Shown piece by piece: positions 1 to 7,450 of a stretch of DNA of 8,150 nucleotides (within the stretch, counting starts at the first letter, position 1; the number at the start of each line of letters is the position of its first letter). This stretch comes from a bacterium. GTDB lineage: Bacteria; SZUA-79; Acidulodesulfobacterales; Acidulodesulfobacteraceae. A model generated the notes under the pieces. That model was not told the DNA's origin. It did not search any database and was given only the letters and a program-made list of their open reading frames with translations. The position numbers were made by a program, and so were the translations under genes. The stretch is from assembly GCA_021789455.1 (NCBI GenBank), contig JAJYJN010000047.1, positions 1-8,150 of the forward strand, written 5' to 3'.

Positions 1-1025
1 AATCTGAGCGGAAGCTGTTTATAACTCATTTTAGCGTCTTTAAGCATCGAAAAAAGTCCGAAATCTCCGGCAAATCTTAAAACAAACTCTTTAGACTGCG
101 CAAATGCACCGGTATCGGACTTTTCGTCAGGCACTAAAACGGAATAATGACGCTCGTGAAAAGACTCTCCCTGCCCCTTGATTTCCGGCTTATTCCAGTT
201 ATAAATCAGCGGGGTTTCTATCTCCATGCACTTCAAACGATTTAAGGCGATATCTTCGGCCCAATCCGACAGAAGCTTATATAAAAGCGTTCCCTTAGGA
301 TAAAACCTTAGATGGCCGGAATCGGAATTTTCTTCGTGGTCTGCAATTTCAAGCCGTCTCATAGCGGAAACGGACGGGGGAGTTTCACCCTCTTTTATTT
401 TAAATTCCTCATACGCAACGACTTTTCTAAGGGACGGGAAATCCTTAAACACTTTATCGTCTAATATGCTTTCATTTTTTAAATCTATTTTCGTTTCGAC
501 GCCGTCGTGATTCAATACGAAAAATTCGCTTTCTACGTCTTTTACGACGTCTTCTCTCGTTTTTTTTGAAGAAACGGCTGTTCCGCCGGCTGCCGCAGAT
601 TCGGTTATATGCCTCGATGATTCGCTTAACGGATGTCCTTTGCAGGAAATTTTAAAGCTTTTATACCACCCGAAAGGCGCCCTGTAAACCGTATAGAAAG
701 ACTCAAGCTCCGTTTTTAAAGCGTTAAGCGCCGAAACGGCGAGGGATGGAGAGGCAAGACTGCTGGAAAGATGTGCGTAAGGATATAAAACTAATATTCC
801 GGGCTTTAATTTGTCGGCAATTTCTTTAATTTCCCGAAAAGCCTGTTTTACGATATTTTCCGTGTTCTTTGCGTCTTCTTTTTCGACGGTGCAGAAAACT
901 ACTAAAGGTTCTTCAAAAAAATTTCCGGCTTCATTAACGAGGTTCGGGTCTATTTCTTCTGCGACTGGAGTTTTTCCGGTTAAAGAATAGTTAAAATCAT
1001 CGGCGTGGATTATTAATAGCTGCAT
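1..1025 (-). CDS. thrS: Threonyl-tRNA synthetase, archaeal type with DTD-like editing domain (partial, C-terminus off the window)
   Basis: Charges tRNA-Thr with threonine in the cytoplasm. I translated the minus strand from the ATG at 1025 and found 341 uninterrupted codons to the window edge; the full family is about 610-630 residues, so motifs 2 and 3 and the anticodon domain lie outside. Residues 1-145 match the archaeal D-aminoacyl-tRNA deacylase-like editing domain: MQLLIIHADDF at the start, YPYAHLSSSLASP at 81-93, APFGWYKSFKISCKGHPLSE at 116-135. Tyr121-Lys122 correspond to the pair that in Pyrococcus ThrRS discriminates mischarged serine. Residues 222-341 start the class II catalytic domain in its archaeal form (MRRLEIAD, SGHLRFYPKG, METPLIYN-like IETPLIYN). 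The bacterial TGS and HxxxH editing domains are absent. It starts 11 nt after flxA and has no Shine-Dalgarno sequence; the start fits the family N-terminus exactly. Function is confident; archaeal ancestry rests on motif memory, not on a tree. Confidence 0.93.
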   Translation of the reverse strand, partial: MQLLIIHADDFNYSLTGKTPVAEEIDPNLVNEAGNFFEEPLVVFCTVEKEDAKNTENIVKQAFREIKEIADKLKPGILVLYPYAHLSSSLASPSLAVSALNALKTELESFYTVYRAPFGWYKSFKISCKGHPLSESSRHITESAAAGGTAVSSKKTREDVVKDVESEFFVLNHDGVETKIDLKNESILDDKVFKDFPSLRKVVAYEEFKIKEGETPPSVSAMRRLEIADHEENSDSGHLRFYPKGTLLYKLLSDWAEDIALNRLKCMEIETPLIYNWNKPEIKGQGESFHERHYSVLVPDEKSDTGAFAQSKEFVLRFAGDFGLFSMLKDAKMSYKQLPLR

Positions 1026-1033
1026 ATTATAAT

Positions 1034-1062
1034 ATATTAAAAGTCGTTTGGAAGACTTTCAA
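1034..1062 (-). promoter_or_regulatory. Possible internal promoter giving a leaderless thrS mRNA
   Basis: On the minus strand TTGAAA (1057-1062) is separated by exactly 17 nt from TAATAT (1034-1039), which lies 8 nt before the thrS ATG. Transcription from it would begin at or within a base or two of the start codon. That would fit the absence of any Shine-Dalgarno sequence before thrS. The -10 matches TATAAT at only four of six positions and the DNA is AT-rich, so chance is a real alternative. The -35 lies within the end of flxA. Confidence 0.28.
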
Positions 1063-1861
1063 GCTCCTTTGCGGTAAACACCGGACCGTCTTTGCATACG
1101 TAAACGCTTCCTACGTTGCACCTTCCGCATTTGCCCAGCCCGCATTTCATTCTGTTTTCAAGCGTAGTAATAATATCGCTCTTGTCGAACCCCATTTTTT
1201 CCTCCAACGATTTTAAGGCAAATTTTATCATAATTGGAGGGCCGCACACTATTGCAACGCTGTTTTCTCCTTTTAAAGGCAGTTGTTCTAGGATGGTCGG
1301 AACGAAACCTACTTTTCCCGTCCAGTCCGGCGTTTCTCCGCCCGGGTCCACCGTAATAATTACTTCGGTGTTTTTATATTTTTTCCATTCGTCGAATATG
1401 CCTTTATACAGAAGGTCTCCTACCGACCTTGCGCCGTACAATATGGTTATTTTGCCGTAATCGTCCCGTTCGTCGAGACAGTATTCCATAATCGATTTTA
1501 CCGGAGCCATGCCTATGCCGCCGCCTACGAAAACAAGGTCTTTTCCTTTCATTTTTGACGTATCGAAATAATTTCCGTAAGGGCCCCTGAAGGCTATTTT
1601 ATCCCCCTGATTAAGGCTGTTTATGCCGGTAGTAGCTCTTCCCGAAGACCTGAAACTGAATTCAAAATATTCTTTTCTTAAAGGAGACGACGAAAACCCG
1701 AAAGTCGATTCTCCTTCGCCTATGAAAGAAAACTCTCCGAACTGACCGGGCAGAAAATCTATGCTGCCGCCGTCGATGGTAAGACGTATAGTTTTGGTAT
1801 CCGCGGTTTCCTGAATAATTTCTTTTATTTCAGCCAGTTTCGGCAAATAAATATTTTCCAT
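1037..1861 (-). CDS. flxA: FlxA-like FAD/NAD(P)-binding oxidoreductase subunit with [2Fe-2S] cluster
   Basis: Proposed electron-entry subunit of the Flx-Hdr complex: oxidises NAD(P)H through FAD and a [2Fe-2S] cluster. The 274-residue protein has a ferredoxin-reductase-type beta-barrel (about 5-98) with LPGQF at 37-41 and FGFSSSP at 54-60, where the flavin-binding RxxS-like segment is expected. A Rossmann domain follows with GGGIGMAP at 113-120 and VCGPPIM at 205-211. The C-terminal motif is C240-X4-C245-X2-C248-X7-C256, the [2Fe-2S] arrangement of PyrK, AsrB and hydrogenase gamma subunits. The length is normal for that family. A GGGAG lies 10 nt before the ATG. The gene follows flxB after a 99-nt gap and precedes thrS by 11 nt. 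By fold alone it could be AsrB or a hydrogenase gamma subunit; the adjoining FlxB-D and HdrABC genes decide for FlxA. Use of NADH over NADPH is not visible. Confidence 0.9.
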   Translation of the reverse strand: MENIYLPKLAEIKEIIQETADTKTIRLTIDGGSIDFLPGQFGEFSFIGEGESTFGFSSSPLRKEYFEFSFRSSGRATTGINSLNQGDKIAFRGPYGNYFDTSKMKGKDLVFVGGGIGMAPVKSIMEYCLDERDDYGKITILYGARSVGDLLYKGIFDEWKKYKNTEVIITVDPGGETPDWTGKVGFVPTILEQLPLKGENSVAIVCGPPIMIKFALKSLEEKMGFDKSDIITTLENRMKCGLGKCGRCNVGSVYVCKDGPVFTAKELESLPNDF

Positions 1862-1960
1862 TAACTATCTGCTCCCTGCTATATGTTAAAAATTTTATTT
1901 AATTAATCGAATCCTTCACATGCGTTAATCCAAAGCTGTTATACATAAGATAAGCAATTT
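1862..1960 (-). other. flxB-flxA intergenic spacer, no recognisable element
   Basis: This 99-nt AT-rich spacer is one of the two long gaps in the operon. Apart from the flxA ribosome binding site (GGGAG at 1872-1876) I find no coding sequence, no G+C-rich hairpin with a T-tract and no well-spaced promoter pair. Read-through from flxB into flxA is therefore assumed. Confidence 0.5.
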
Positions 1961-2983
1961 TTAAGCCATATCGGCTAAGTCTTTTGCAACTTCTTTAATA
2001 TCTATGTCTTCGGGGCAGTTCCTGGAGCATCTTCCGCATCCGACGCATAGATATTTATCGAACTTTTCGCTGTATATTTTAAATTTGTGCATAAGCCTCT
2101 GCCTGTATCTGTCGCCCTGCGTGACTCTTGGGTTATGCCCGGAAGTATGAAGGGTAAATACGCCGAACTGGCAGGAATCCCAGTTTCTAATCCTCCTGCC
2201 TTCTTTTAAATTTCCTTCATCCTGAATATCGAAACAGTGGCAGGTCGGGCAGGTGTATGTGCATACGCCGCATCCTATACAGGATAAAAATCTGTCCTGA
2301 AAATAATTATGTTCAAAGTTTTTGTCCAAAAAACTTTTGGTTCTTTCTATTTCAAAGAGCTTTTTCCAATCCTTGTCCGCGGGAACTTGAGCTTTTGGGG
2401 TTTCTTTAAAGAGATTTATATAGGGTTCGATAAGATTTAAGCCTTTTTCGCTGGTTACGACGGCAAAATATTTGCCTTCCGCTTTTTTAAGAAGTATGTC
2501 GGAACCGTAAGAACTTTCCGGAGAAAGCTGCATTTCCGTGCAGAAACAATAGTTGTCCGGCTTTTCGCAGGCTATAGAAACTATAGTCAAATTCTTAAAT
2601 CTTTCGTTAAAAAATTCGTCTTTATAATCCCAGTTGAAAACCTTTTCCATTATAGGTCCGGCACCCGCGTCGCACGGCCTCCCCCCGAAAATAACTCTTT
2701 TTTCGTTTGCCCCCGCAACCGCTTCGAGTCCGTCTTTAATTTCGGTATCGACGCCGGAAAAAGAATATTCTAAAAGCGTTTCGGTTTTAGGAAGAAGATA
2801 TTCCTTATAAGACATTTTGGGCAGAAGAATATCTAGGTTTGCTTCTTCAAATCTGCTTATTTTTCCGTAAAAAGTGTCGCCGTCTTTATCTGTGGGGGCT
2901 ATAACCTCAAAGTTATCGGCTATAATGCTGTCCACAAATTTTTTAAGATTTTCCGCCGAAATTTCAAAATATTTTTCTTCCAT
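1961..2983 (-). CDS. flxB: FlxB-like 4Fe-4S dicluster protein (AsrA / hydrogenase beta-subunit family)
   Basis: Iron-sulfur subunit expected to carry electrons from FlxA toward FlxD and HdrA. The 340-residue protein has an N-terminal domain without clusters (1-230) holding the family signatures GGRPCDAGA at 100-108 and the Cys-rich C139...C146FC148. Two ferredoxin clusters follow: C235-X2-C238-X2-C241-X3-C245-P, extended by C248 and C250 (CPTCHCFD), and C313-X2-C316-X2-C319-X3-C323-P. Between them are the conserved segments RNWDSCQFGVFT (266-277) and RYRQRLMHKF (292-301). This pattern is that of anaerobic sulfite reductase subunit A and of the beta subunit of cytoplasmic NiFe hydrogenases. 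No hydrogenase or siroheme subunit is present, and the Hdr genes next door point to Flx. It has a GGAGA 9 nt before the ATG and a 27-nt gap after flxC. The letter B is assigned from gene order. Confidence 0.87.
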   Translation of the reverse strand: MEEKYFEISAENLKKFVDSIIADNFEVIAPTDKDGDTFYGKISRFEEANLDILLPKMSYKEYLLPKTETLLEYSFSGVDTEIKDGLEAVAGANEKRVIFGGRPCDAGAGPIMEKVFNWDYKDEFFNERFKNLTIVSIACEKPDNYCFCTEMQLSPESSYGSDILLKKAEGKYFAVVTSEKGLNLIEPYINLFKETPKAQVPADKDWKKLFEIERTKSFLDKNFEHNYFQDRFLSCIGCGVCTYTCPTCHCFDIQDEGNLKEGRRIRNWDSCQFGVFTLHTSGHNPRVTQGDRYRQRLMHKFKIYSEKFDKYLCVGCGRCSRNCPEDIDIKEVAKDLADMA

Positions 2984-3010
2984 TATGAACCGTCTCCAAT
3001 ATCTTATTTC

Positions 3011-3916
3011 TTATTTAATAAAGTCGTTGAAATCGCTTTCGCTGAAAACTCCGAAAACCGGTTTTGCATTAATATCTAATCCTGATTTATACCCGAACAT
3101 ATTATATACGTCTTTGGCCATTTTTTCGTTAATCAGCATCAGCGGAATGTTCACCGGACAGGCTCTTTCGCATTCTCCGCAGCCTATGCATCTTCCGGAA
3201 AGATGGTATGCCCTGATAAGATTCCACTGCGCATTGCCGGTCTCTTCAGAATTCGTATCTATCCACTGCGGCATATTTTTTTCTACTATGCATCTGGAGC
3301 AATAGCATAGAGGGCAAGCCTGCCTGCAGGCATAGCATTTTATGCATTTATCGAATTCTTTAGCCCAGAAAGCATTTTTCTCTTCCGCGCTCATAGATTC
3401 GAGCTTTTCTATGCCGGAATAAGGCTTGACGTTTCCCGACAAAACAAGTTTGGGCTCTTCCGATTCTATAAGAAAATCGTACAGTACCGGAATATGCTCT
3501 TCGCATATTAGGCATTTGTCGTAAACTGCCGATTCCGATACGTTTGTTTCGCCTTTATCGGCAAGGTTCTGTCTTATTACCCCGTTGCATTCCATTCCGA
3601 TAATTTTTATATTATCCCTGGAAATCTGATATTCCTGAATTAAAGCGTTAACGGCTTTCTCGTCGCAGCCTTTAACGACTATGCCTATTTTTCCGAACTT
3701 TTTGACTTCGGGCTTTTTTAAGAATACCGCAAGGTCTTGAACGGCATGCGGACTAAAAGAAAGCTTTCCGGCATCCTCCGCCTTTGTAATAAAAACTGGC
3801 CTCATTCTTTGTAGATTGGAACCTTTCGCATAGCCTATTACGAGGCTGACCTCTCCGCTTTCTAAAAGGTCTTTTGCAATTTTTTGCAGTTTTTCGTCGG
3901 TCTTTGTATTCGCCAT
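3011..3916 (-). CDS. flxC: FlxC-like 4Fe-4S dicluster protein with FrhB/FdhB-like N-terminal region
   Basis: Second electron-wire subunit of the Flx module. Residues 1-150 of 301 resemble the N-terminal region of F420-reducing hydrogenase/formate dehydrogenase beta subunits: GKIGIVVKGCDEKAVNALI at 75-93, IIGMECNG at 105-112, and C135LIC138. This suggests a flavoprotein-like fold; I cannot show that flavin is bound. The C-terminal half has C191-X2-C194-X2-C197-X3-C201-P with three extra cysteines (204, 206, 209), then C243-X2-C246-X2-C249-X3-C253-P. These should hold at least two [4Fe-4S] clusters. AAGGA lies 9 nt before the ATG and overlaps the flxD stop, the gap being only 13 nt, so translation is probably coupled. 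There is no signal peptide and no membrane segment, so it is cytoplasmic. The letter C is by position next to flxD. Confidence 0.82.
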   Translation of the reverse strand: MANTKTDEKLQKIAKDLLESGEVSLVIGYAKGSNLQRMRPVFITKAEDAGKLSFSPHAVQDLAVFLKKPEVKKFGKIGIVVKGCDEKAVNALIQEYQISRDNIKIIGMECNGVIRQNLADKGETNVSESAVYDKCLICEEHIPVLYDFLIESEEPKLVLSGNVKPYSGIEKLESMSAEEKNAFWAKEFDKCIKCYACRQACPLCYCSRCIVEKNMPQWIDTNSEETGNAQWNLIRAYHLSGRCIGCGECERACPVNIPLMLINEKMAKDVYNMFGYKSGLDINAKPVFGVFSESDFNDFIK

Positions 3917-3929
3917 AAATATATATCCT

Positions 3930-4406
3930 TTATTTTTTTGTAAATATATCGGTTGATTTACCGGGCAGAGATTTAATTTTATCGGTAAATTCGTTTATTA
4001 TAGAAACCCATTTGTTTCCCTCGGAAGCGCTTACCCAAGAAAACTCGACTCTGTCCAAATCGACTCCTAAATATCCGAGCAAATCTCTGAACGTCGCATA
4101 TTTCCTTCTCGAGTGGTAATTACCGCTGGTATAATGGCAGTCTCCCGGATGGCATCCGGAAACCAAAACGCCTTTTGCACCTTTTTTAAAGGCTTCGACT
4201 ATAAAAAGAGGGTCTATCCTTCCCGTGCAGGGGAGTTTTATAACTCTGACATTGTCCGAATACTTCATTCTGCTTGTTCCGGCAAGGTCCGCTCCGCTGT
4301 AAGTACACCAATTGCATACAAACGCTATTATTCTTGGGTCGCTTGAATTGTCTCCTCCGTGTTTCGGGGCTTTATGTTCTTCCTTTTTTACGTCTTTATC
4401 TTCCAT
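3930..4406 (-). CDS. flxD: FlxD / MvhD-like [2Fe-2S] electron-transfer adaptor to HdrA
   Basis: Small adaptor that in methanogens (MvhD) links the MvhAG hydrogenase to HdrA, and in Flx-Hdr complexes links the NADH module to HdrA. The 158 residues contain the family cysteines C31-X2-C34 (FVCNWCTY), C60 (LPCTGRIDP), and C85/C90 (SGCHPGDCHYTSGN), which hold the [2Fe-2S] cluster. Before the conserved IIAFVCNWC there is an unusual 24-residue hydrophilic, charged extension (many Lys, Glu, His). The start is supported by GGAG 10 nt upstream of the ATG. The gene lies 44 nt after hdrA and 13 nt before flxC, exactly at the junction of the Hdr and Flx halves, which matches its bridging role. No hydrogenase large or small subunit is nearby, so the Mvh role is unlikely and flxD is preferred over mvhD. 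Confidence 0.92.
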   Translation of the reverse strand: MEDKDVKKEEHKAPKHGGDNSSDPRIIAFVCNWCTYSGADLAGTSRMKYSDNVRVIKLPCTGRIDPLFIVEAFKKGAKGVLVSGCHPGDCHYTSGNYHSRRKYATFRDLLGYLGVDLDRVEFSWVSASEGNKWVSIINEFTDKIKSLPGKSTDIFTKK

Positions 4407-4450
4407 TTCCGAAAGACTCCTTTTTGTTTCGATTTTGTGAAACCTTCTTT

Positions 4451-6433
4451 TTATACCGCTAAAGCCTTAATTTCCGCATATATCTGGTCATCCATAAATC
4501 CTTTAACGTCGATAGACTTAGAGAAACAGGCATTTACGCATGCTCCGCATCCGGTGCAAAGCCCCGGATTAACGTTAGCTACGACCTTAATGAGTTTCCC
4601 GCTCCTGTCTTTAATTTCTTTTTTGCTTATAGCATTGTAAGCGCATACTCTCTGGCAGTAAAAGCATGCAACGCAAGTCGCTTCGTTGACGTTCGCTATG
4701 GTTCCTTCGACCTCGTATTCGTTCTTTGAAAAAAGTCCTAATATTTTAGACGCGGCCGCAGAACCTGAAACGACGGATTCGGGAATATCCCTTGGTCCCT
4801 GCGCCATTCCGGCAAGAAAAATACCGGCCGTAGAAGACTCCGCCGGACGAAGTTTAGGATGAGATTCCGTGAAAAACCCGTATTTATCATACGAGATTCC
4901 AAGCATCTGGGCGAGTTTGTCGGAGCCTTTTTTAGGAATTACGCCGGTAGCGAGAACGACCATATCGGCCGCAATCTCTACCTGATTTCCGGACAGAGTG
5001 TCCGCGCCTTTAACGATGAGTTTTCCTTCGTCTTCATATATTTTAGATACCCTGCCTCTTAAATATATTGCGCCGTCCTGTTCCATAGTGCCCCTGACGA
5101 ACTCTTCGTACCCCTTGCTTGTGGACCTTATATCTATATAGAAAACATAACTCTGGGAACCGTGAACTTTATGGGCGAATAACTTAGCATGCTTTGCCGT
5201 GTACATACAGCATACCTTTGAACAATAAGGGACGCCTTTTTCAGGGTCTCTTGAACCTACGCACTGAACGAAAACAATAGTCTGCGGCGTTTTTCCGTCG
5301 GAAGGCCTTTTAATAACGCCTTCGGTTGGACCGGAAGCCGACAGAAGCCTTTCAAACTGCAAACCGGATATTACGTCTTTATATTTTCCGTAACCGTATT
5401 CGCCGTACATAGAGGTATCCATTAGGTCGTATCCAGTCGAAGCGACGATTGCTCCAACCGTTTCTTCTATAATTTCATCCTGCAAATCGAAATTTATACA
5501 TTTAGGTCCGCATGCGTCGTAACATTTCTGGCATTTTCCGCCCTTTTTAAAGTGCAGGCAGACAGACCTGTCCAGTACCGGAACAAGCGGAACCGCCTGA
5601 GGAAACGGAACATATATAGCCGTCCTTTCGGAAAGGTTTACGTTAAATTCGCTTTTGACGTTTTTATGCATAGGGCAGGCATTCCAGCATTCGCCGCATC
5701 CGGTACAGTCTTTTTCGACGACGCTTCTCGCCTTTTTCTTTATTTTAACTTTAAAATTTCCGATATAACCGGAAATATCTTCAACTTCGGAATAAGTATA
5801 TAATTTTATATTAGGGTGCTGGTTTGCTTCGACCATTTTAGGCGTCATTATACAGCTCGAACAGTCGAGAGTCGGAAAAGTTTCGTCAAGCTGTATCATT
5901 CTTCCGCCTATCGAGGGTTCTTTCTCTACAAGTATAACTTCTACCCCGCCGTTGGCGATATCGAGAGCCGCTTGTATTCCGGCAATTCCTCCGCCGATAA
6001 CTAAAGCTTTTTTATTTAAGGGAACCCTGACGTCTTCGATAGGCCTGTCTCTTTTGACCTTCTCGACCATCATTTTCATTAAATCTACGGCTTTTGCGGT
6101 AGCCCTTTCTTTGTCTTCGTGAACCCATGAAACCTGTTCCCTGATATTGGCTATCTCCACGAAATACGGATTTAAACCTTCCTTTGCGGCGGCTTTTCTG
6201 AACGTATTTTCGTGCATATGGGGCGAACATGCCGCAAGAACGATGCCCGTTAAATTTTTCTCTTTTATTATATTTCTTAAGCTGTTCTGGCCCGGGTCCG
6301 AACACATATATTTATAATCTAATGCGCTTACTACTCCCGGAATTTTAGCCGCTTCTTCCCTGACTTTTTCGACATCGACCGTTCCGGCGATATTGGAACC
6401 GCACCAGCAAACAAATACGCCTATTCTTGACAT
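4451..6433 (-). CDS. hdrA: HdrA: FAD-dependent electron-bifurcating subunit of heterodisulfide reductase
   Basis: Central flavoprotein of the complex; its FAD is where family members split electron pairs between ferredoxin and the disulfide branch. Its 660 residues match the usual HdrA size. The N-terminal domain (about 1-130) has VCWCG (C9, C11), C44 and LAACSPHMHENTFRKA. The thioredoxin-reductase-like domain has the dinucleotide motif GGGIAG (147-152), GGRM, and the HdrA hallmark FPTLDCSSCIMTPKM with C191 and C194. An inserted ferredoxin domain (about 237-314) has C243-X2-C246-X2-C249-X3-C253 and C292, C301, C304, C308, C312. CVGSRDP with C391, then C404, C408 and C409, returns to the flavin domain. 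The C-terminal ferredoxin has C587-X2-C590-X2-C593-X3-C597 and C626-X2-C629-X2-C632-X3-C636. All expected ligands are present, with no selenocysteine and no fused MvhD. GAGGT lies 7 nt before the ATG. A repeat sits in the 102-nt gap after hdrB. Confidence 0.96.
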   Translation of the reverse strand: MSRIGVFVCWCGSNIAGTVDVEKVREEAAKIPGVVSALDYKYMCSDPGQNSLRNIIKEKNLTGIVLAACSPHMHENTFRKAAAKEGLNPYFVEIANIREQVSWVHEDKERATAKAVDLMKMMVEKVKRDRPIEDVRVPLNKKALVIGGGIAGIQAALDIANGGVEVILVEKEPSIGGRMIQLDETFPTLDCSSCIMTPKMVEANQHPNIKLYTYSEVEDISGYIGNFKVKIKKKARSVVEKDCTGCGECWNACPMHKNVKSEFNVNLSERTAIYVPFPQAVPLVPVLDRSVCLHFKKGGKCQKCYDACGPKCINFDLQDEIIEETVGAIVASTGYDLMDTSMYGEYGYGKYKDVISGLQFERLLSASGPTEGVIKRPSDGKTPQTIVFVQCVGSRDPEKGVPYCSKVCCMYTAKHAKLFAHKVHGSQSYVFYIDIRSTSKGYEEFVRGTMEQDGAIYLRGRVSKIYEDEGKLIVKGADTLSGNQVEIAADMVVLATGVIPKKGSDKLAQMLGISYDKYGFFTESHPKLRPAESSTAGIFLAGMAQGPRDIPESVVSGSAAASKILGLFSKNEYEVEGTIANVNEATCVACFYCQRVCAYNAISKKEIKDRSGKLIKVVANVNPGLCTGCGACVNACFSKSIDVKGFMDDQIYAEIKALAV

Positions 6434-6535
6434 AATATATACCTCGTATAACGCTCTATTTTTATTTTAATTGCTTACGTACGAAAAGATTGCTTCGCTA
6501 TGTCCGCAATGACAAATTTTTAGCTATATTTTAAT
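6434..6535 (-). other. hdrB-hdrA spacer carrying the hdrA ribosome binding site and a short repeat
   Basis: This 102-nt gap is the longest in the operon. It contains GAGGT at 6441-6445, an AT-rich stretch, a CGTACG palindrome near 6478-6483, and a repeat-like block at 6488-6513. I see no stem followed by a T-tract on the minus strand, so it is unlikely to be a strong terminator. Confidence 0.6.
6488..6513. repeat. Short dispersed-type intergenic repeat (ATTGC...GCAAT)
   Basis: On the minus strand the block starts GTCATTGCGGACATAGCG and ends AAGCAATC. It has inverted ends ATTGC/GCAAT that can pair over a 12-nt loop. I recall near-identical short blocks (GTCATTGCGAGCGAAGCGAAGCAATC-like) scattered between genes of many unrelated bacteria. 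It occurs once here, so its repetitive nature is inferred from that memory. It lies 22 nt after the hdrB stop and 54 nt before the hdrA ATG, in the transcribed leader of hdrA. Confidence 0.5.
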
Positions 6536-7420
6536 CTATCGTTGGTTAGCTAATCCTTCTATTTTTTTTAAAACCCTGTCGGCGGCAACCATATGGCCGT
6601 CTATTGCAAGGTCTTTGGGGTCTATTCCGAAAGAAAGGCCTAAAAGTTCCGTTATGAATAGAACCGGCAGTCCCAGTTTTTCATCATATTTCCTTTCTAT
6701 TTCCCTCTGCCTGACGTCTAAATTGGAATGGCAGAGCGGACATGCTACTACCACAAGGTCGGCTCCGTGTTTTTTGATATCGTAAAGAACGTTGCCCGTC
6801 AAAGCCATAACTACGTCGGGCTTAGAAAGCGAGTTAATAGCCCCGCAACATTCGGTTTTGAAAGAATAATCCACCGGTTCGGCTCCGGTAAGCGCAACCA
6901 GTTCGTCCATAGTAACCGGATTTTCCGGGTCGTCGAACTGCATAACCTTGGGAGGCCTTACTAAAAGACATCCGTAATATGAAGCGACTTTAAGCCCGGA
7001 TAAAGGCTTTTTAACCATAGATTTTATTTTGTCTTTCCCTACCGTCCCGATAAGAAATTCGAGCATATTGTTGATGCTCATTTCGGAATCGTAAGGCATT
7101 TCTAAAGAATCCGTTATTTTCTTTTTAAGAATATCGTCGTTTTTTAATTCGTAAGCGGCATTTTTAAGCCTGTTGGAACAAGCCGCGCAAGGAGCTAGAA
7201 CGGACTCGTAACCGTCTTTTTCCGCTATCGCAAGATTTCTTGCTGGGAGGGCTACCGATAAATTATGATTTATGCTGTGCGCCGCGGAAGCTCCGCAACA
7301 GTTCCAGTCCGGTATTTCTTTAATCTCGATATTCATCGCCTCGAGTATCTTCAGCAGGGATACTTCGTATTCGAAAGACGTCCCTTTAAGCGAACAGCCG
7401 GGGTAATATGCTAATTTCAT
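6536..7420 (-). CDS. hdrB: HdrB: disulfide-reducing subunit with two CCG (noncubane [4Fe-4S]) domains
   Basis: Catalytic subunit that reduces a disulfide at two noncubane [4Fe-4S] clusters. Both CCG motifs are complete in its 294 residues: C9-X31-C41-C42-X35-C78-X2-C81 and C151-X39-C191-C192-X34-C227-X2-C230. Characteristic contexts are YYPGCSLKGT, WNCCGASAAH, APCAACSNRL, KTECCGAINS and ACPLCHSNLD. The length equals that of methanogen and Desulfovibrio HdrB. Complete ligands in both domains argue for a genuinely catalytic subunit rather than a degenerate relative such as some GlpC or LutA proteins. GGAGA lies 10 nt before the ATG, and the gap after hdrC is 30 nt. The substrate is not determined by the sequence: CoM-S-S-CoB is improbable in a bacterium, the DsrC disulfide is the leading candidate if the host reduces sulfate, and no dsrC is visible here. 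Confidence 0.95.
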   Translation of the reverse strand: MKLAYYPGCSLKGTSFEYEVSLLKILEAMNIEIKEIPDWNCCGASAAHSINHNLSVALPARNLAIAEKDGYESVLAPCAACSNRLKNAAYELKNDDILKKKITDSLEMPYDSEMSINNMLEFLIGTVGKDKIKSMVKKPLSGLKVASYYGCLLVRPPKVMQFDDPENPVTMDELVALTGAEPVDYSFKTECCGAINSLSKPDVVMALTGNVLYDIKKHGADLVVVACPLCHSNLDVRQREIERKYDEKLGLPVLFITELLGLSFGIDPKDLAIDGHMVAADRVLKKIEGLANQR

Positions 7421-7450
7421 ATATTATATTTCTCCAGATAATTTTAATTT

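Noticed and set aside
1116..1460. Plus-strand open frame of 114 codons, and other plus-strand frames at 2874-3305, 4113-4346, 4274-4640, 4859-5062, 5552-6004, 6728-6964 and 7568-7865
   Set aside because: All lie antisense to strongly recognisable genes, have low-complexity or unfamiliar products, and lack family motifs; they are shadows of the minus-strand coding pattern.
4407..4450. Possible terminator hairpin (GTTTC/GAAAC) between hdrA and flxD
   Set aside because: Only five base pairs over an 8-nt loop and no G+C-rich stem; too weak to end transcription.
6012..6305. Minus-strand frame of 97 codons within hdrA
   Set aside because: It is an out-of-frame reading of the HdrA N-terminal domain with an Arg/Lys-rich, meaningless product.
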